Position numbers and translations under genes: made by a program. Positions 34,265 to 42,706 of a DNA stretch of 64,000 nt are shown in pieces. Each line of letters opens with the position of its first letter. Within the stretch, counting starts at the first letter, position 1. Location of the stretch: NCBI RefSeq assembly GCF_034350045.1, contig NZ_CP133781.1, forward strand, positions 1,201,001-1,265,000. Direction: 5' to 3'. Origin of the DNA: Pseudomonas sp. CCI4.2 (lineage in GTDB: Bacteria; Pseudomonadota; Gammaproteobacteria; Pseudomonadales; Pseudomonadaceae). The notes under the pieces were generated by a model. That model was not told the origin of the DNA and searched no databases. It worked only from the letters and a program-made list of their open reading frames with translations.

Positions 34265-35440
34265 TCACCCCGCCTTCCTCAACGCCTCCTCCACCCGGCC
34301 AAATCCTATCCATTCCTGCTCCAATCGCAACCCGCCCCGAATCCGGTTATCCCGTACCTCATCGAATAGCGCCCGCTCCTCATCCGTGAGGTTCGGTAGG
34401 TCATGCAGCACTTGCTGCTTCTCCACCCCCCACAAGTCTTCATGGGCCATCAGCGTTTCCCGGTCCATGAGGAACGATTCGACGTGATCAAAGCGGCGGC
34501 GGAGGTGGTCGAGGATGGCGAAGCCGTGGGTGTCGATGTCGCCCCAGTAATGAATTGTGCAGCGTGACAGCCAACTGGCGCGCCCCAACGCCTCCCAGCC
34601 GTAGCCCGCGCCAAAAATAACGATGGCGTTGGCTACAGGGGGAAAGGCGAGGAAGTTGGTTTCGTTTTCGGTAATGAATACGCGTGCAACGGGCAAGTTG
34701 AGACGGGAGAAATTGCCTGCGTCCAGGGTGATGTCCGCAAGGGCTGAGCCGGGCAACAGCGGGATTGAATCGTCGAGCACGCGGAAACGGATTCGGACGG
34801 GTTTATCGAGAAAACCGTAGCGAGCAGCAAAGTTGCTTACGCCGGAGTGCTCAGGAGCAATGGCTCGCTCAGGCAGTACGAGATCAAACAGTTCGCTAAG
34901 CGTTACCTTGTGCCCTTCGATGAACTTGCTGTGGATACCCGGAATATCGACTTGCCTCAGATAAATGCCAGGACGCGGATGTTCAATGATCCAAGCCACG
35001 GTGTTAAGCAGATGACCCCATTGCGCCGCAAGCCCTATGGCCACCAGTGGCCGCGCGGCCAACCAGGTCAGTAGCGTAGGGTGTTGCTCACGGGTAATGG
35101 CGACCAACTCGGAAAACAGTTTCAAGTCCTCGCTTTTACCAATGAGCACGATTGCCGCCTCGCGGGTGTCCACCCACGCAGCCGTTGGCACGCGCTGGGC
35201 GCCCAGGATGCGATGGTTCACTTCGCGCCACTCAACCCGAATGTGCGGAATCGTAGCAATGGCGTTAATCCAAGGTCTGACCACCTCAAACTGGCTACTC
35301 AACTCCGTGGAGCTGGGCGATTTCAGCGTCAGACGCTTCGGCACCCAAGCCTCGCCCGTCACGTGCGGACGCAACAGATCACCACGCGCCCACAGTCGCC
35401 GAAGCTGCTCTTTCAGATCGTTTGCAGTAGTCCAGTTCAT
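34265..35440 (-). CDS. jetD: Wadjet nuclease subunit JetD (MksG, Toprim)
   Basis: A 391-residue protein of the DUF3322-DUF2220 type, the DNA-cleaving subunit of Wadjet plasmid defence. An N-terminal winged-helix-like part (about 1-180) is followed by a Toprim fold. The catalytic acids are E258/E260 in VFITENETN and D301 and D303 in HYWGDIDTHGFAIL. Wadjet extrudes loops on small circular DNA with its SMC motor, and JetD then cuts, which removes plasmids. The ATG overlaps the jetC stop (ATGA), so it is the last gene of the operon. Length and active-site residues look intact, so I expect a functional nuclease. Confidence 0.92.
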   Translation of the reverse strand: MNWTTANDLKEQLRRLWARGDLLRPHVTGEAWVPKRLTLKSPSSTELSSQFEVVRPWINAIATIPHIRVEWREVNHRILGAQRVPTAAWVDTREAAIVLIGKSEDLKLFSELVAITREQHPTLLTWLAARPLVAIGLAAQWGHLLNTVAWIIEHPRPGIYLRQVDIPGIHSKFIEGHKVTLSELFDLVLPERAIAPEHSGVSNFAARYGFLDKPVRIRFRVLDDSIPLLPGSALADITLDAGNFSRLNLPVARVFITENETNFLAFPPVANAIVIFGAGYGWEALGRASWLSRCTIHYWGDIDTHGFAILDHLRRRFDHVESFLMDRETLMAHEDLWGVEKQQVLHDLPNLTDEERALFDEVRDNRIRGGLRLEQEWIGFGRVEEALRKAG

Positions 35441-38400
35441 GACAAAAAATCTGCCTTGTTCAAGCGGTACTCTTCGATAGTGAGATTGCGCAGCTTGGAC
35501 GCCCGCCCCCCGTCGTTTTGGACGAACCCCACGCTAGAAACAAACGGCTCGATGATGTGGATTTTTTGCAGCGGCGTGACGATCAGCAGTTGCAGGTTGA
35601 GTTGCTGAAACAGTTTTAACCCGTACTGCGCCGACTCATCAGAGCCTCGACCGAAGGCTTCATCGATGACCACGAAACGGAACGAGCGCGAACGCACAGC
35701 CCCCCACTCCAGACCGAACTGATAAGCCAGGCTGGCGGCAAGAATGGTGTAGGCCAGTTTCTCTTTTTGCCCGCCGGACTTACCGCCCGAGTCGGAATAA
35801 TGCTCATGCTCACGGTGGTCTTCGCGCCAGCGCTCGCTGGCTGCAAACAGAAACCAGTTGCGCACGTCGGTGACCTTGGCGGTCCAGCGCCGGTCTTGCT
35901 CTGACAGGCCTTCGCGGCCGCGAAACCGGTCGATGATGGACTTCACCTGGAGGAACTTGGCTTCGGAATATTGAACGTCGTCGGAGCCGGAGAGCGCGCC
36001 TTCGGTACAGGCGCGCAGCTCCGTCTGGAAATCTCGAATTTCAGCGTCCGGACTGACCTGGGACTCCAGCACGATATAACGGCCTGGGTTGTAGTCGATC
36101 TGCCCTAACGATTCGTTGATTCTGGCAATACGCTCTTTGATGGTTTCTCGTTCGCGGGCTAACTGGCCGTTGAAGTTGGCGATCTCGTTGATGGTGTTGA
36201 CGTTGAGCAGCTCTTTGAAACGGGCCTCGAATCTTGGCAAATCGTCGCTGTTCAACTGGTCCAGCAACAATCGATATTCAGGCGCTGCGTCCAGATCGGC
36301 ATCGAATTCACTGGTTTCAAGCACGTAGGCGGTTTTAAAGTCGGTCATCGCCTTGATGATCTTTTCGCCGAGCCGTCTTAACACGGCTTCCTCAGCGTCG
36401 ATTTTCCCTTGCAGAACTTTGCGCACGTCACTCTCGCGGCCATCGCACGACTCAACTTTGAGCGAATGATCGTTCAATACGTCCTTTCCCAGCGTCTCCA
36501 AGCGCGAGCGTGTTGCAGCCGGGATATCGATCAGGAACTGGCTGGTTTCGACGTGCAGTGCGGTGGCGGCTTCATGCTTGCTTTCGTGATTTCCAAGATC
36601 TCGTTCCAATGCCAACAGTTGCTTTTCTGTGTCCTCCAACTCGCCTTTTACTTTTGTGAGCTGAGCACTGAGTTGCAGCAAAGTGTCGCTGGCGGCCTCC
36701 AGCTCGGCTTTTTCGTCTTGCAAGCGTGCAACGGATGACGCGCAAGCTGCCCAATCCAGCTCCCGGTACTCATTGAACTCACTGAGCCGCCCAAGTGCGT
36801 CGAGTTGTTCTCGTAATTGCTTTTGATGTTTTTCACCGCTAGCAATCTCTGATCCGATAGCACTCAGTCGGGACTCCAGACTGGCTTTCGTCGCCTCCAT
36901 CGCCGAGATTTTTTCGGCGTTGCTCCAACCCAACACATACCGGCTACGGTCATCCAGGCGATGACGGTCATCTTTCTCGTGGCGCTCCCCCGCGGCTTTG
37001 ATCTGACCGGACTTAGAGATAGCGCGAACTTCACGGCGAAATTGCTCAGGTGTTTCGCAACAGGCGTAATTAAAGCGGTGAGCCAGTTCACGCTCCAACC
37101 ACGGGTAAAAAACCGAATCGGGTTTGACGCTTAACTTTCGAACCAACGATTCCGGGTGTAAGTCTGGTTTATCAGCCTGACGTGCAGCGCGGACCCGGAA
37201 GTACACCAAACGCCCGGCCAGGTGGGTGCGATCAACCCAGGCGGCAACCTGCGCGTAATGCTCGTCCGGGACCAACAAGGCGAGACCGAAGTTATGCAAA
37301 ACGCGCTCAATGGCGCCCTCCCATTCACGGTGTTCTGAGCGAACCTGAAGCAGTTCGCCGACAAACGGCATGGCTTCTTCGCTGATCGCCAACGCATCGC
37401 AGAGCGCCGCGCGCATTTTGATTTGAGCTGACGGAATGTTGCTGCGCCGTGCCTTGAGGCTGTTGATCTCTTGAGACAGCTGCTCATGCTCACGCCGGCC
37501 TTCGCGCAGCGACACGCCACACTCCATGACCTGATTCTGGACCTCTGCCTCCTGCTGGCTGACGTCTTCGCGGCGAGCCGAGGTACGCTGCCGCACCTGA
37601 GTAAACTCACGTTCATCATTGACGCAAGGCTCGCCCGACAACGCCAACAGTTCTGCGTAGCGCTGCGCACGTTGTTGCCGTCGTCCGAGTTCCTGCTGCT
37701 GCTCACGAATTTCAGCCGCTAACTGCTCCAGCCGCGCACCGCCATGGTCTGCCACTGCCTGCTTGAGCGATTCCACGTCTTTGCGCTGACTGTCACGCTG
37801 TTCAATAAAGTGTTCTTTTTTACTGACCAAACGCGCCTGCTCTTCGGCCAAACGCTGTAAGCGTCGATCCAGCAGACCCAGTTTCAGCTCTGAGAACCAG
37901 GGCTTTAATGCTTCTCGACACTCACGTAAAGATTCTAGTTCAGCAACTTGCCCACGGTGCCTGTCACAGTCGGCCACCAGCGGCACCAGTAACTCCACTT
38001 GGCGCTTGGCCTTGAGCACTGCGGCATGGGCGCGGCTCAAGTCGTCGAAGTGCGCAATCAATGCGCTGATCCGTTGAGCGGCATCGAAGGGTTCGAGCAT
38101 ATGGCTGCGGACAAAGTCGGTCAGATTACCCACCGACTTCATCGACACCGTTTGATGAAACAGCTCCATCGCTTGTTCGTTGTCGATCCCCAGGTGTCGC
38201 CGAAACCAGGCGCCGTACTTGGAAAAAGAATCTTCAATTTCGGCGCCCGATGCTCGCAGTCTTTTACGCAACTGCGGCATTTGCGAGCCGAAGTTGGCAA
38301 AGTCTTTGGTGATGGATAGGTCCTGTTCGGCGCCTACAAAAAAACGCTCGGGCTGAACGTGCCCTTCCTTCATCCAGAACACTTGAGCCAAGGTAACGGT

Positions 38401-38799
38401 CTGATCGTAGCCGGCGTTATAAAACACGCCGAGGATGACTGAATACTTACTGTGATCGCGCAATGCGACGGGCTTGGCAGAGCCGGTTGCGTCATTGCGT
38501 TCAGATTTGAAATGGCCCAGCACGTACGAACGCAATGTCCGCTCTTTGTTGTCGGCGCCGGCCGCCTTGTTGTAAACAATGCGATGGGCCGGCACCAGTA
38601 AGGTCGTGATGGCGTCCACCAACGTGGATTTTCCAGAACCTATGTCGCCTGTGAGTAAACCGTTTTTCCCATTGGGCGATAACGTCCATACACGGTCATC
38701 AAAGGTGCCCCAATTAAAAACTTCCAGCCGCTGTAACCGGAAGCCCGACAACGTGTCATCAGCGACAAAGTCCAACCCTAACGATTGCGGTTCATTCAT
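35437..38799 (-). CDS. jetC: Wadjet SMC-type ATPase JetC (MksB)
   Basis: A 1,120-residue SMC-like motor. Walker A GDIGSGKST is at about 51-59. Long coiled coils (about 230-420 and 640-780) flank a hinge-like centre. The ABC signature KSGGQKEK is near 1007-1014 and Walker B FVVIDEAFGRG near 1042-1052. These are the features of the MksB/JetC family, and the C-terminal ATPase half is complete. The dimer should bind JetA and JetB and use ATP to extrude DNA. The start ATG 38799 has GGGAGA upstream. A 68-bp gap separates it from jetB, the only real spacer in the operon. jetD overlaps its end by four bases. Confidence 0.93.
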   Translation of the reverse strand: MNEPQSLGLDFVADDTLSGFRLQRLEVFNWGTFDDRVWTLSPNGKNGLLTGDIGSGKSTLVDAITTLLVPAHRIVYNKAAGADNKERTLRSYVLGHFKSERNDATGSAKPVALRDHSKYSVILGVFYNAGYDQTVTLAQVFWMKEGHVQPERFFVGAEQDLSITKDFANFGSQMPQLRKRLRASGAEIEDSFSKYGAWFRRHLGIDNEQAMELFHQTVSMKSVGNLTDFVRSHMLEPFDAAQRISALIAHFDDLSRAHAAVLKAKRQVELLVPLVADCDRHRGQVAELESLRECREALKPWFSELKLGLLDRRLQRLAEEQARLVSKKEHFIEQRDSQRKDVESLKQAVADHGGARLEQLAAEIREQQQELGRRQQRAQRYAELLALSGEPCVNDEREFTQVRQRTSARREDVSQQEAEVQNQVMECGVSLREGRREHEQLSQEINSLKARRSNIPSAQIKMRAALCDALAISEEAMPFVGELLQVRSEHREWEGAIERVLHNFGLALLVPDEHYAQVAAWVDRTHLAGRLVYFRVRAARQADKPDLHPESLVRKLSVKPDSVFYPWLERELAHRFNYACCETPEQFRREVRAISKSGQIKAAGERHEKDDRHRLDDRSRYVLGWSNAEKISAMEATKASLESRLSAIGSEIASGEKHQKQLREQLDALGRLSEFNEYRELDWAACASSVARLQDEKAELEAASDTLLQLSAQLTKVKGELEDTEKQLLALERDLGNHESKHEAATALHVETSQFLIDIPAATRSRLETLGKDVLNDHSLKVESCDGRESDVRKVLQGKIDAEEAVLRRLGEKIIKAMTDFKTAYVLETSEFDADLDAAPEYRLLLDQLNSDDLPRFEARFKELLNVNTINEIANFNGQLARERETIKERIARINESLGQIDYNPGRYIVLESQVSPDAEIRDFQTELRACTEGALSGSDDVQYSEAKFLQVKSIIDRFRGREGLSEQDRRWTAKVTDVRNWFLFAASERWREDHREHEHYSDSGGKSGGQKEKLAYTILAASLAYQFGLEWGAVRSRSFRFVVIDEAFGRGSDESAQYGLKLFQQLNLQLLIVTPLQKIHIIEPFVSSVGFVQNDGGRASKLRNLTIEEYRLNKADFLS

Positions 38800-38867
38800 G
38801 ACTTATCTCCCTTATGCCATTAGCGTGCGGCAACCCCACGTCCATGTGCTTGTGCTCTAGTGCCTGT

Positions 38868-39509
38868 TTAATTGCTGATCTCGCCCGAGAGTCGTGCGCG
38901 ATATTGCGCCAGCCGAATATCGAACTCCGCTAGCCATTGCGCGTCGACAAAGGCCTTGAGAATGCGCCGGACCTCATACGTGACGGGCGCGCTTGACCCC
39001 TTCAGACGATGCAAAAATCCCAGCTCAACCACTTTGCCGATATGCGTGTCGATCTGGTCGATGAGCTTTGCTTCATTGCTGCTATCGGGCAGGAATACCC
39101 TTACCAACTCGACGAGTTCGTCGCGGTTCAGGATCATTCGCGTCTCGCCACCACTGGCGTCGAATTCGGCCAGTTTTTTGCGTAACAGCGCCAGTAACAA
39201 GCTGACGGGAAAGGACAACGGACGCCGCGCAATCAGCCGCGGCACTTTGGAAGCGCCCTCTTCTTCAGACGGTTCAGCCCGGCTCTGTAGAAAAGCATAG
39301 CCTTCGGACTCATCCAGTGTCAGGTCCAGCCCAATAACGGCGACGTAATCGCGAACCCGCGCCTGCAAGCCGAGTAGCGCGACCCACACCCCCTCGTTCG
39401 CTTCCCGATAAATCACCCCTTTCAGGAGCGACACCACCAACGTCGAAAGGTCCGATTGTGCAGGCGGCGTTGCAACGTCAAGGTCAGATGGCTCGTCGTT
39501 CATGGTCAT
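38868..39509 (-). CDS. jetB: Wadjet kite subunit JetB (MksE, DUF4194)
   Basis: A protein of about 213 residues of the DUF4194/MksE family, the winged-helix kite subunit that binds the kleisin and DNA. Typical segments are LLKGVIYREANEGVWVALL, ALLRKKLAEFDA and ILNRDELVELVRVFLPDS. I chose the start at 39509, where ATGA overlaps the jetA stop. A second Met two codons in (39503) is equally possible. The long upstream extension in frame to 39581 overlaps jetA coding and is not credible. Confidence 0.9.
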   Translation of the reverse strand: MTMNDEPSDLDVATPPAQSDLSTLVVSLLKGVIYREANEGVWVALLGLQARVRDYVAVIGLDLTLDESEGYAFLQSRAEPSEEEGASKVPRLIARRPLSFPVSLLLALLRKKLAEFDASGGETRMILNRDELVELVRVFLPDSSNEAKLIDQIDTHIGKVVELGFLHRLKGSSAPVTYEVRRILKAFVDAQWLAEFDIRLAQYRARLSGEISN

Positions 39510-40957
39510 CTCACGAAAATAATGCGTGGCAGCAAAGCCTGTTTGTTCACGGACGTGCCATCGCTCGCCAGGGCCTCCCAATAAATCGTCTCAGGTGTGT
39601 TTTCATCAATGACGGTGTTGAATGATTCAGTACCGAGTTGCAGATAAGCGACGAGTTCCGCCAAGCCCTGTTCGATGGGCTGCAATTGGGTCAGTTCACG
39701 CAGGCTAATCTGCGTCCGGTCTTGCAGGGCATGCCGGATATGAGCCGCTAACTGCGCGCAATCAACTACTACTTGGGAATACAGCGCCCCGGCATCCAGA
39801 TCCTCGTCGCCTGCCATTAAGGCGATGTCGGCGAACACAGCGCTGAGGGCTGGCGTGTGCAGCGGACGCTCCATCGGCAAATCGAAGCTCGCCACCAGCT
39901 CGGCGATGTCCATGAAGTTCCCAGGCGGCGGGTTATCACGTACACCCAAGGTTTTCGCTTCGATACCGCGCAGAATGTCCATGATGCGTCGGTTCTCTAA
40001 CCAGACTTTATCGTCCAAAAAGCGCCGCAATTGATGGGACAACTGCGCGACCGTTCGCTGCGTATGCTCTCCCGCTTCCAACCAATCGTAATGCACCCGT
40101 CGCGTCCGGATGTCCGGTTTCAATTCAACAACAGGCGCCAATGCCAGCACTCGATCAAGCAGATCGGTGAGTTCTTCCTGACGACGGCTCGACATCAGGA
40201 ATGCCCAGAATGCTTTGAAACTGCGTCCTTGATCCGAGTCCGAAATGGCATCGCGTTGACCCATGATTTCTTCCAACAAAGCGCCTTTGGCCCCATCCCA
40301 CAACGCAATGCGCTCGCGCACGCGTCGATCCAGCAGACGGAAGTTATGCTCGACCTCACGGAAGTCAGACAACAACTCTCTGGCCAATTGGGTGAACTGC
40401 TGAAAGCGATCTTTTAGCGCAGTGCTGTCCAACAAGGGAACATCGCCAGCCAAAATTTGGACTATTTCTGCGTCGATATCGTCTCGACGTTTTTGCAACT
40501 CGGCGACACGTTTGGCGGGGTCAGCCTCGCTGCCTTCACTCATTTGCTTCAAGAGCTCAAACAAGGTGAGCAGGCGTGATTCGGTGCCTACGAAACTACG
40601 CTCGGTGAGCGACTCCAACCAAGTAATGGCTTTTTCCGTCGAAGGGGTTAAATCAAACTGCGGTTCGTCAGACCCTTGGCGGTAAAACTTACGCAACCAA
40701 CCCTTGTCGGGGCTGGCCCATTCATCCAGGTAAAAAAGCGCCGACTTTGGAAACGCATCGCCCCCCAACCGTCTGCGCAATACGTACAGCTCATCCTCCA
40801 AGGCCTCAGCCAGATCAGCAGCAGAGACAACCCGCACGTTCGTGACTACGAAGGCTTGGTACAGAAAGCTGGCCACCAGCGGCGCATGACCCGAACGCAA
40901 TAATCGCCAGGCGGGATGATGAGCGAGCATGGCTTCGAGAGTGGAGTAATCAATCAT
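39506..40957 (-). CDS. jetA: Wadjet kleisin subunit JetA (MksF, DUF3375)
   Basis: A 483-residue DUF3375 protein, the kleisin that bridges the two SMC heads in Wadjet. The N-terminal domain (about 1-150) begins LEAMLAHHPAWRLLRSGHAP. A helical middle follows, with LLDRRVRERIALWDG and the strongly conserved RSFKAFWAFLMS. The C-terminal winged helix binds the SMC head. I chose ATG 40957 (MIDYSTLE). A TTG ten codons upstream also keeps the frame open, and neither has a strong Shine-Dalgarno. It is the first gene of jetABCD. The promoter lies in the AT-rich gap to the divergent sulfotransferase gene. Confidence 0.91.
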   Translation of the reverse strand: MIDYSTLEAMLAHHPAWRLLRSGHAPLVASFLYQAFVVTNVRVVSAADLAEALEDELYVLRRRLGGDAFPKSALFYLDEWASPDKGWLRKFYRQGSDEPQFDLTPSTEKAITWLESLTERSFVGTESRLLTLFELLKQMSEGSEADPAKRVAELQKRRDDIDAEIVQILAGDVPLLDSTALKDRFQQFTQLARELLSDFREVEHNFRLLDRRVRERIALWDGAKGALLEEIMGQRDAISDSDQGRSFKAFWAFLMSSRRQEELTDLLDRVLALAPVVELKPDIRTRRVHYDWLEAGEHTQRTVAQLSHQLRRFLDDKVWLENRRIMDILRGIEAKTLGVRDNPPPGNFMDIAELVASFDLPMERPLHTPALSAVFADIALMAGDEDLDAGALYSQVVVDCAQLAAHIRHALQDRTQISLRELTQLQPIEQGLAELVAYLQLGTESFNTVIDENTPETIYWEALASDGTSVNKQALLPRIIFVR

Positions 40958-41320
40958 TGATTGTTTTCTAGACCGGGCCGGGAACAAGAAACAATGTAGC
41001 CGCGCGGCATTTTTTTCCAGCGCTGAATTGATTCACTATTCATTCGGATAGTTATCGAGTAGTGCCCAAAGCCGTGGAATCTGAGGCAGTGAGAGGACAC
41101 TCGACATTACCCAATAGCGCGCCTGAGGAGACTGGGCGTATATTCGCGCCCGCAACCCCGAACTTACAATTAATTTACAATTAACTTACAATTCTTGACA
41201 CAAAATTCACATTAACCAATCGACTGTTTTTTAATGTAAATAGTGTGAAAATATTGTGGGATTAAATATTCGCAGCTGTATCCTGAGTCACTGATTATCA
41301 AAAAGTTATAGGCTGCCATA
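40958..41320. promoter_or_regulatory. Divergent promoter region between jetA and the sulfotransferase gene
   Basis: This 363-bp stretch is AT-rich, without genes. It must hold promoters for both the Wadjet operon (minus) and the sulfotransferase/APS-kinase pair (plus). The clearest structure is a set of three 11-bp direct repeats at 41163-41195. Confidence 0.55.
41163..41195 (+). repeat. Three 11-bp direct repeats, CTTACAATTAA type
   Basis: The units are CTTACAATTAA (41163-41173), TTTACAATTAA (41174-41184) and CTTACAATTCT (41185-41195). The 11-bp period is close to one helical turn, so a protein could bind all three on one face of the DNA. A TTGACA lies directly after, at 41195-41200, and could be a -35 box for the plus strand. 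Confidence 0.65.
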
Positions 41321-42016
41321 ATGACCAGGTTGTTTTGGAAGTTAATTCCAAAGGTGCAGCGAGAACTCTTGCTTGAGCGACTTTCGATAGTTGACCGGCA
41401 GGTTGTGGACAAAGCGCTGTCTGGGAGAATTCGATTTCCTAAGGTCTTCGACGAGCTTAAGTGCGTATTTATCCACGTCCCAAAATGCGCGGGTAGCAGT
41501 GTCGCCATGTCGCTTTTTGGCGACACCCCAACCGGCCATCTGCCGCTGTATTGGTATGAGAAAGAATTCGCTGAACGTTACGCACACTATTTCAAATTTG
41601 GCTTCGTGCGTGACCCACTGCAACGCGCGTGGTCGGCGTACAGCTACTTGCTAACCAATACTCAACGGCGTGATAAAGCCGCCAACGAGCTCGTCAATAA
41701 GTACCCTAGTTTCGACGCGTTTATCGACAATTGGCTGCACCCGGAAAACATCACCAAACAGATACATTTTGTACCGCAACATTGTTTTCTGGAAAATTCG
41801 ATGGGTTCCATAGACGTCGATTTCATTGGGCGGCAAGAAAGCCTTATTCCCGACTTCCTGGCACTGTGTGAACATCTGAATGTCAAAGCCGAACTCCAAC
41901 ACATCAACCGTACCTCGCGAGATGGCGACGAGAACCGCGACTTCTGCTCCGCTGCAACCCGACGCAAAGTGCGCGAGGTATACGCCCGTGATTACGAACT
42001 CTTCGCCTATGACTAA
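41321..42016 (+). CDS. PAPS-dependent sulfotransferase family protein
   Basis: A 231-residue cytoplasmic protein of the Sulfotransfer_2 type. The PAPS phosphosulfate-binding loop is VFIHVPKCAGSSVAMSLF (about 49-66) and the 3-prime-phosphate motif is FGFVRDPLQRAWSAYSYL (about 92-110). Enzymes of this type move a sulfuryl group from PAPS to a hydroxyl on a glycan, lipid or small molecule. The acceptor cannot be read from sequence. The next gene overlaps its end by 8 bp and encodes APS kinase, which makes PAPS, so the two form a sulfation pair. The ribosome site is weak and the upstream DNA AT-rich. It is divergent from the Wadjet operon. Confidence 0.82.
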   Translation: MTRLFWKLIPKVQRELLLERLSIVDRQVVDKALSGRIRFPKVFDELKCVFIHVPKCAGSSVAMSLFGDTPTGHLPLYWYEKEFAERYAHYFKFGFVRDPLQRAWSAYSYLLTNTQRRDKAANELVNKYPSFDAFIDNWLHPENITKQIHFVPQHCFLENSMGSIDVDFIGRQESLIPDFLALCEHLNVKAELQHINRTSRDGDENRDFCSAATRRKVREVYARDYELFAYD

Positions 42017-42605
42017 TGTGCGGCCCCTGATCATTGCGCCGAAGTTGGCGGTCGGACAAGCGTTGCGTGCAGGCATGAAGCAACAGCGCGCATGTTGCGT
42101 CTGGTTTACCGGTTTGTCGGGTGCTGGAAAATCCACACTGGGTAACCAACTGGATCAAGCCCTGCAATCTCGAGGCATGCACAGTTACCTGTTGGATGGT
42201 GATCGGCTCCGTCTAGGCCTTTGCCAAGATTTGGGCATGACTGACGCTGATCGCCATGAAAACGTGCGGCGCATTGCTGAAGTGGCCAAACTCATGGTCG
42301 ACGCGGGGTTAATTGTTATCGTCTCGGCCATCTCGCCCTTTCGTGCGGATCGTGACGCCAGTCGAGATTCGTTCGCCGAAGATGAGTTCTTTGAAGTTCA
42401 CGTCAACACTCCGCTTTCGGAATGTGTCCGCCGTGATGCAAAAGGTCTGTATCGAGCCGTGAAAGAAGGACGAATTACCAACTTCACCGGCATCGACAGT
42501 CCATACGAAGCGCCCCTGACACCCGAGTTTGTGATTGATACCAGCTTGAGTGACTGTGAGGCGTTTATTGAGAAGTTGGTCAGGCAGTTGCGTGGCGGTT
42601 TTTAG
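42009..42605 (+). CDS. cysC: Adenylyl-sulfate (APS) kinase
   Basis: A 198-residue CysC-type kinase that phosphorylates APS to PAPS using ATP. It shows the P-loop WFTGLSGAGKSTLGNQLD, then DGDRLRLGLCQDLGM, DRHENVRRIAEVAKLM and ISPFRADRDASR, and EVHVNTPLSECVRRDAKGLY (in parts). All are standard APS-kinase blocks. I start it at ATG 42009, inside the last codons of the sulfotransferase gene. An upstream frame from 41880 overlaps that gene fully and is rejected. It lacks a fused ATP-sulfurylase domain. Because it is coupled to a sulfotransferase rather than to cysteine-synthesis genes, I infer that it feeds sulfation. Confidence 0.9.
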   Translation: MTNVRPLIIAPKLAVGQALRAGMKQQRACCVWFTGLSGAGKSTLGNQLDQALQSRGMHSYLLDGDRLRLGLCQDLGMTDADRHENVRRIAEVAKLMVDAGLIVIVSAISPFRADRDASRDSFAEDEFFEVHVNTPLSECVRRDAKGLYRAVKEGRITNFTGIDSPYEAPLTPEFVIDTSLSDCEAFIEKLVRQLRGGF

Positions 42606-42611
42606 AAGCTT

Positions 42612-42695
42612 AAACCTGAAAGTGCCAACGGGTTGGCGAAGCGATGTAACTGATACATCGCATTAAGCCTTCGCCAACCAGTTGGCTCTTCAGGG
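42612..42695. repeat. Imperfect inverted repeat (REP-like) after the APS-kinase gene
   Basis: GCCAACGGGTTGGCGAAG pairs imperfectly with CTTCGCCAACCAGTTGGC, and inside it CGATGTA and TACATCG form a further stem. The sequence resembles the GCCAACACGTTGGC units at 28.2 and 28.6 kb. It may also end transcription from both sides. Confidence 0.6.
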
Positions 42696-42706
42696 ATGGC
42701 GTTAAC

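Noticed and set aside
41163..41195. CRISPR or mobile-element repeat
   Set aside because: The units are only 11 bp, contiguous and few, with no cas genes. A binding-site array is more likely.
41880..42008. Longer start for the APS-kinase gene at 41880
   Set aside because: It lies wholly inside the sulfotransferase frame and adds low-quality sequence before the kinase domain. ATG 42009 fits the family.
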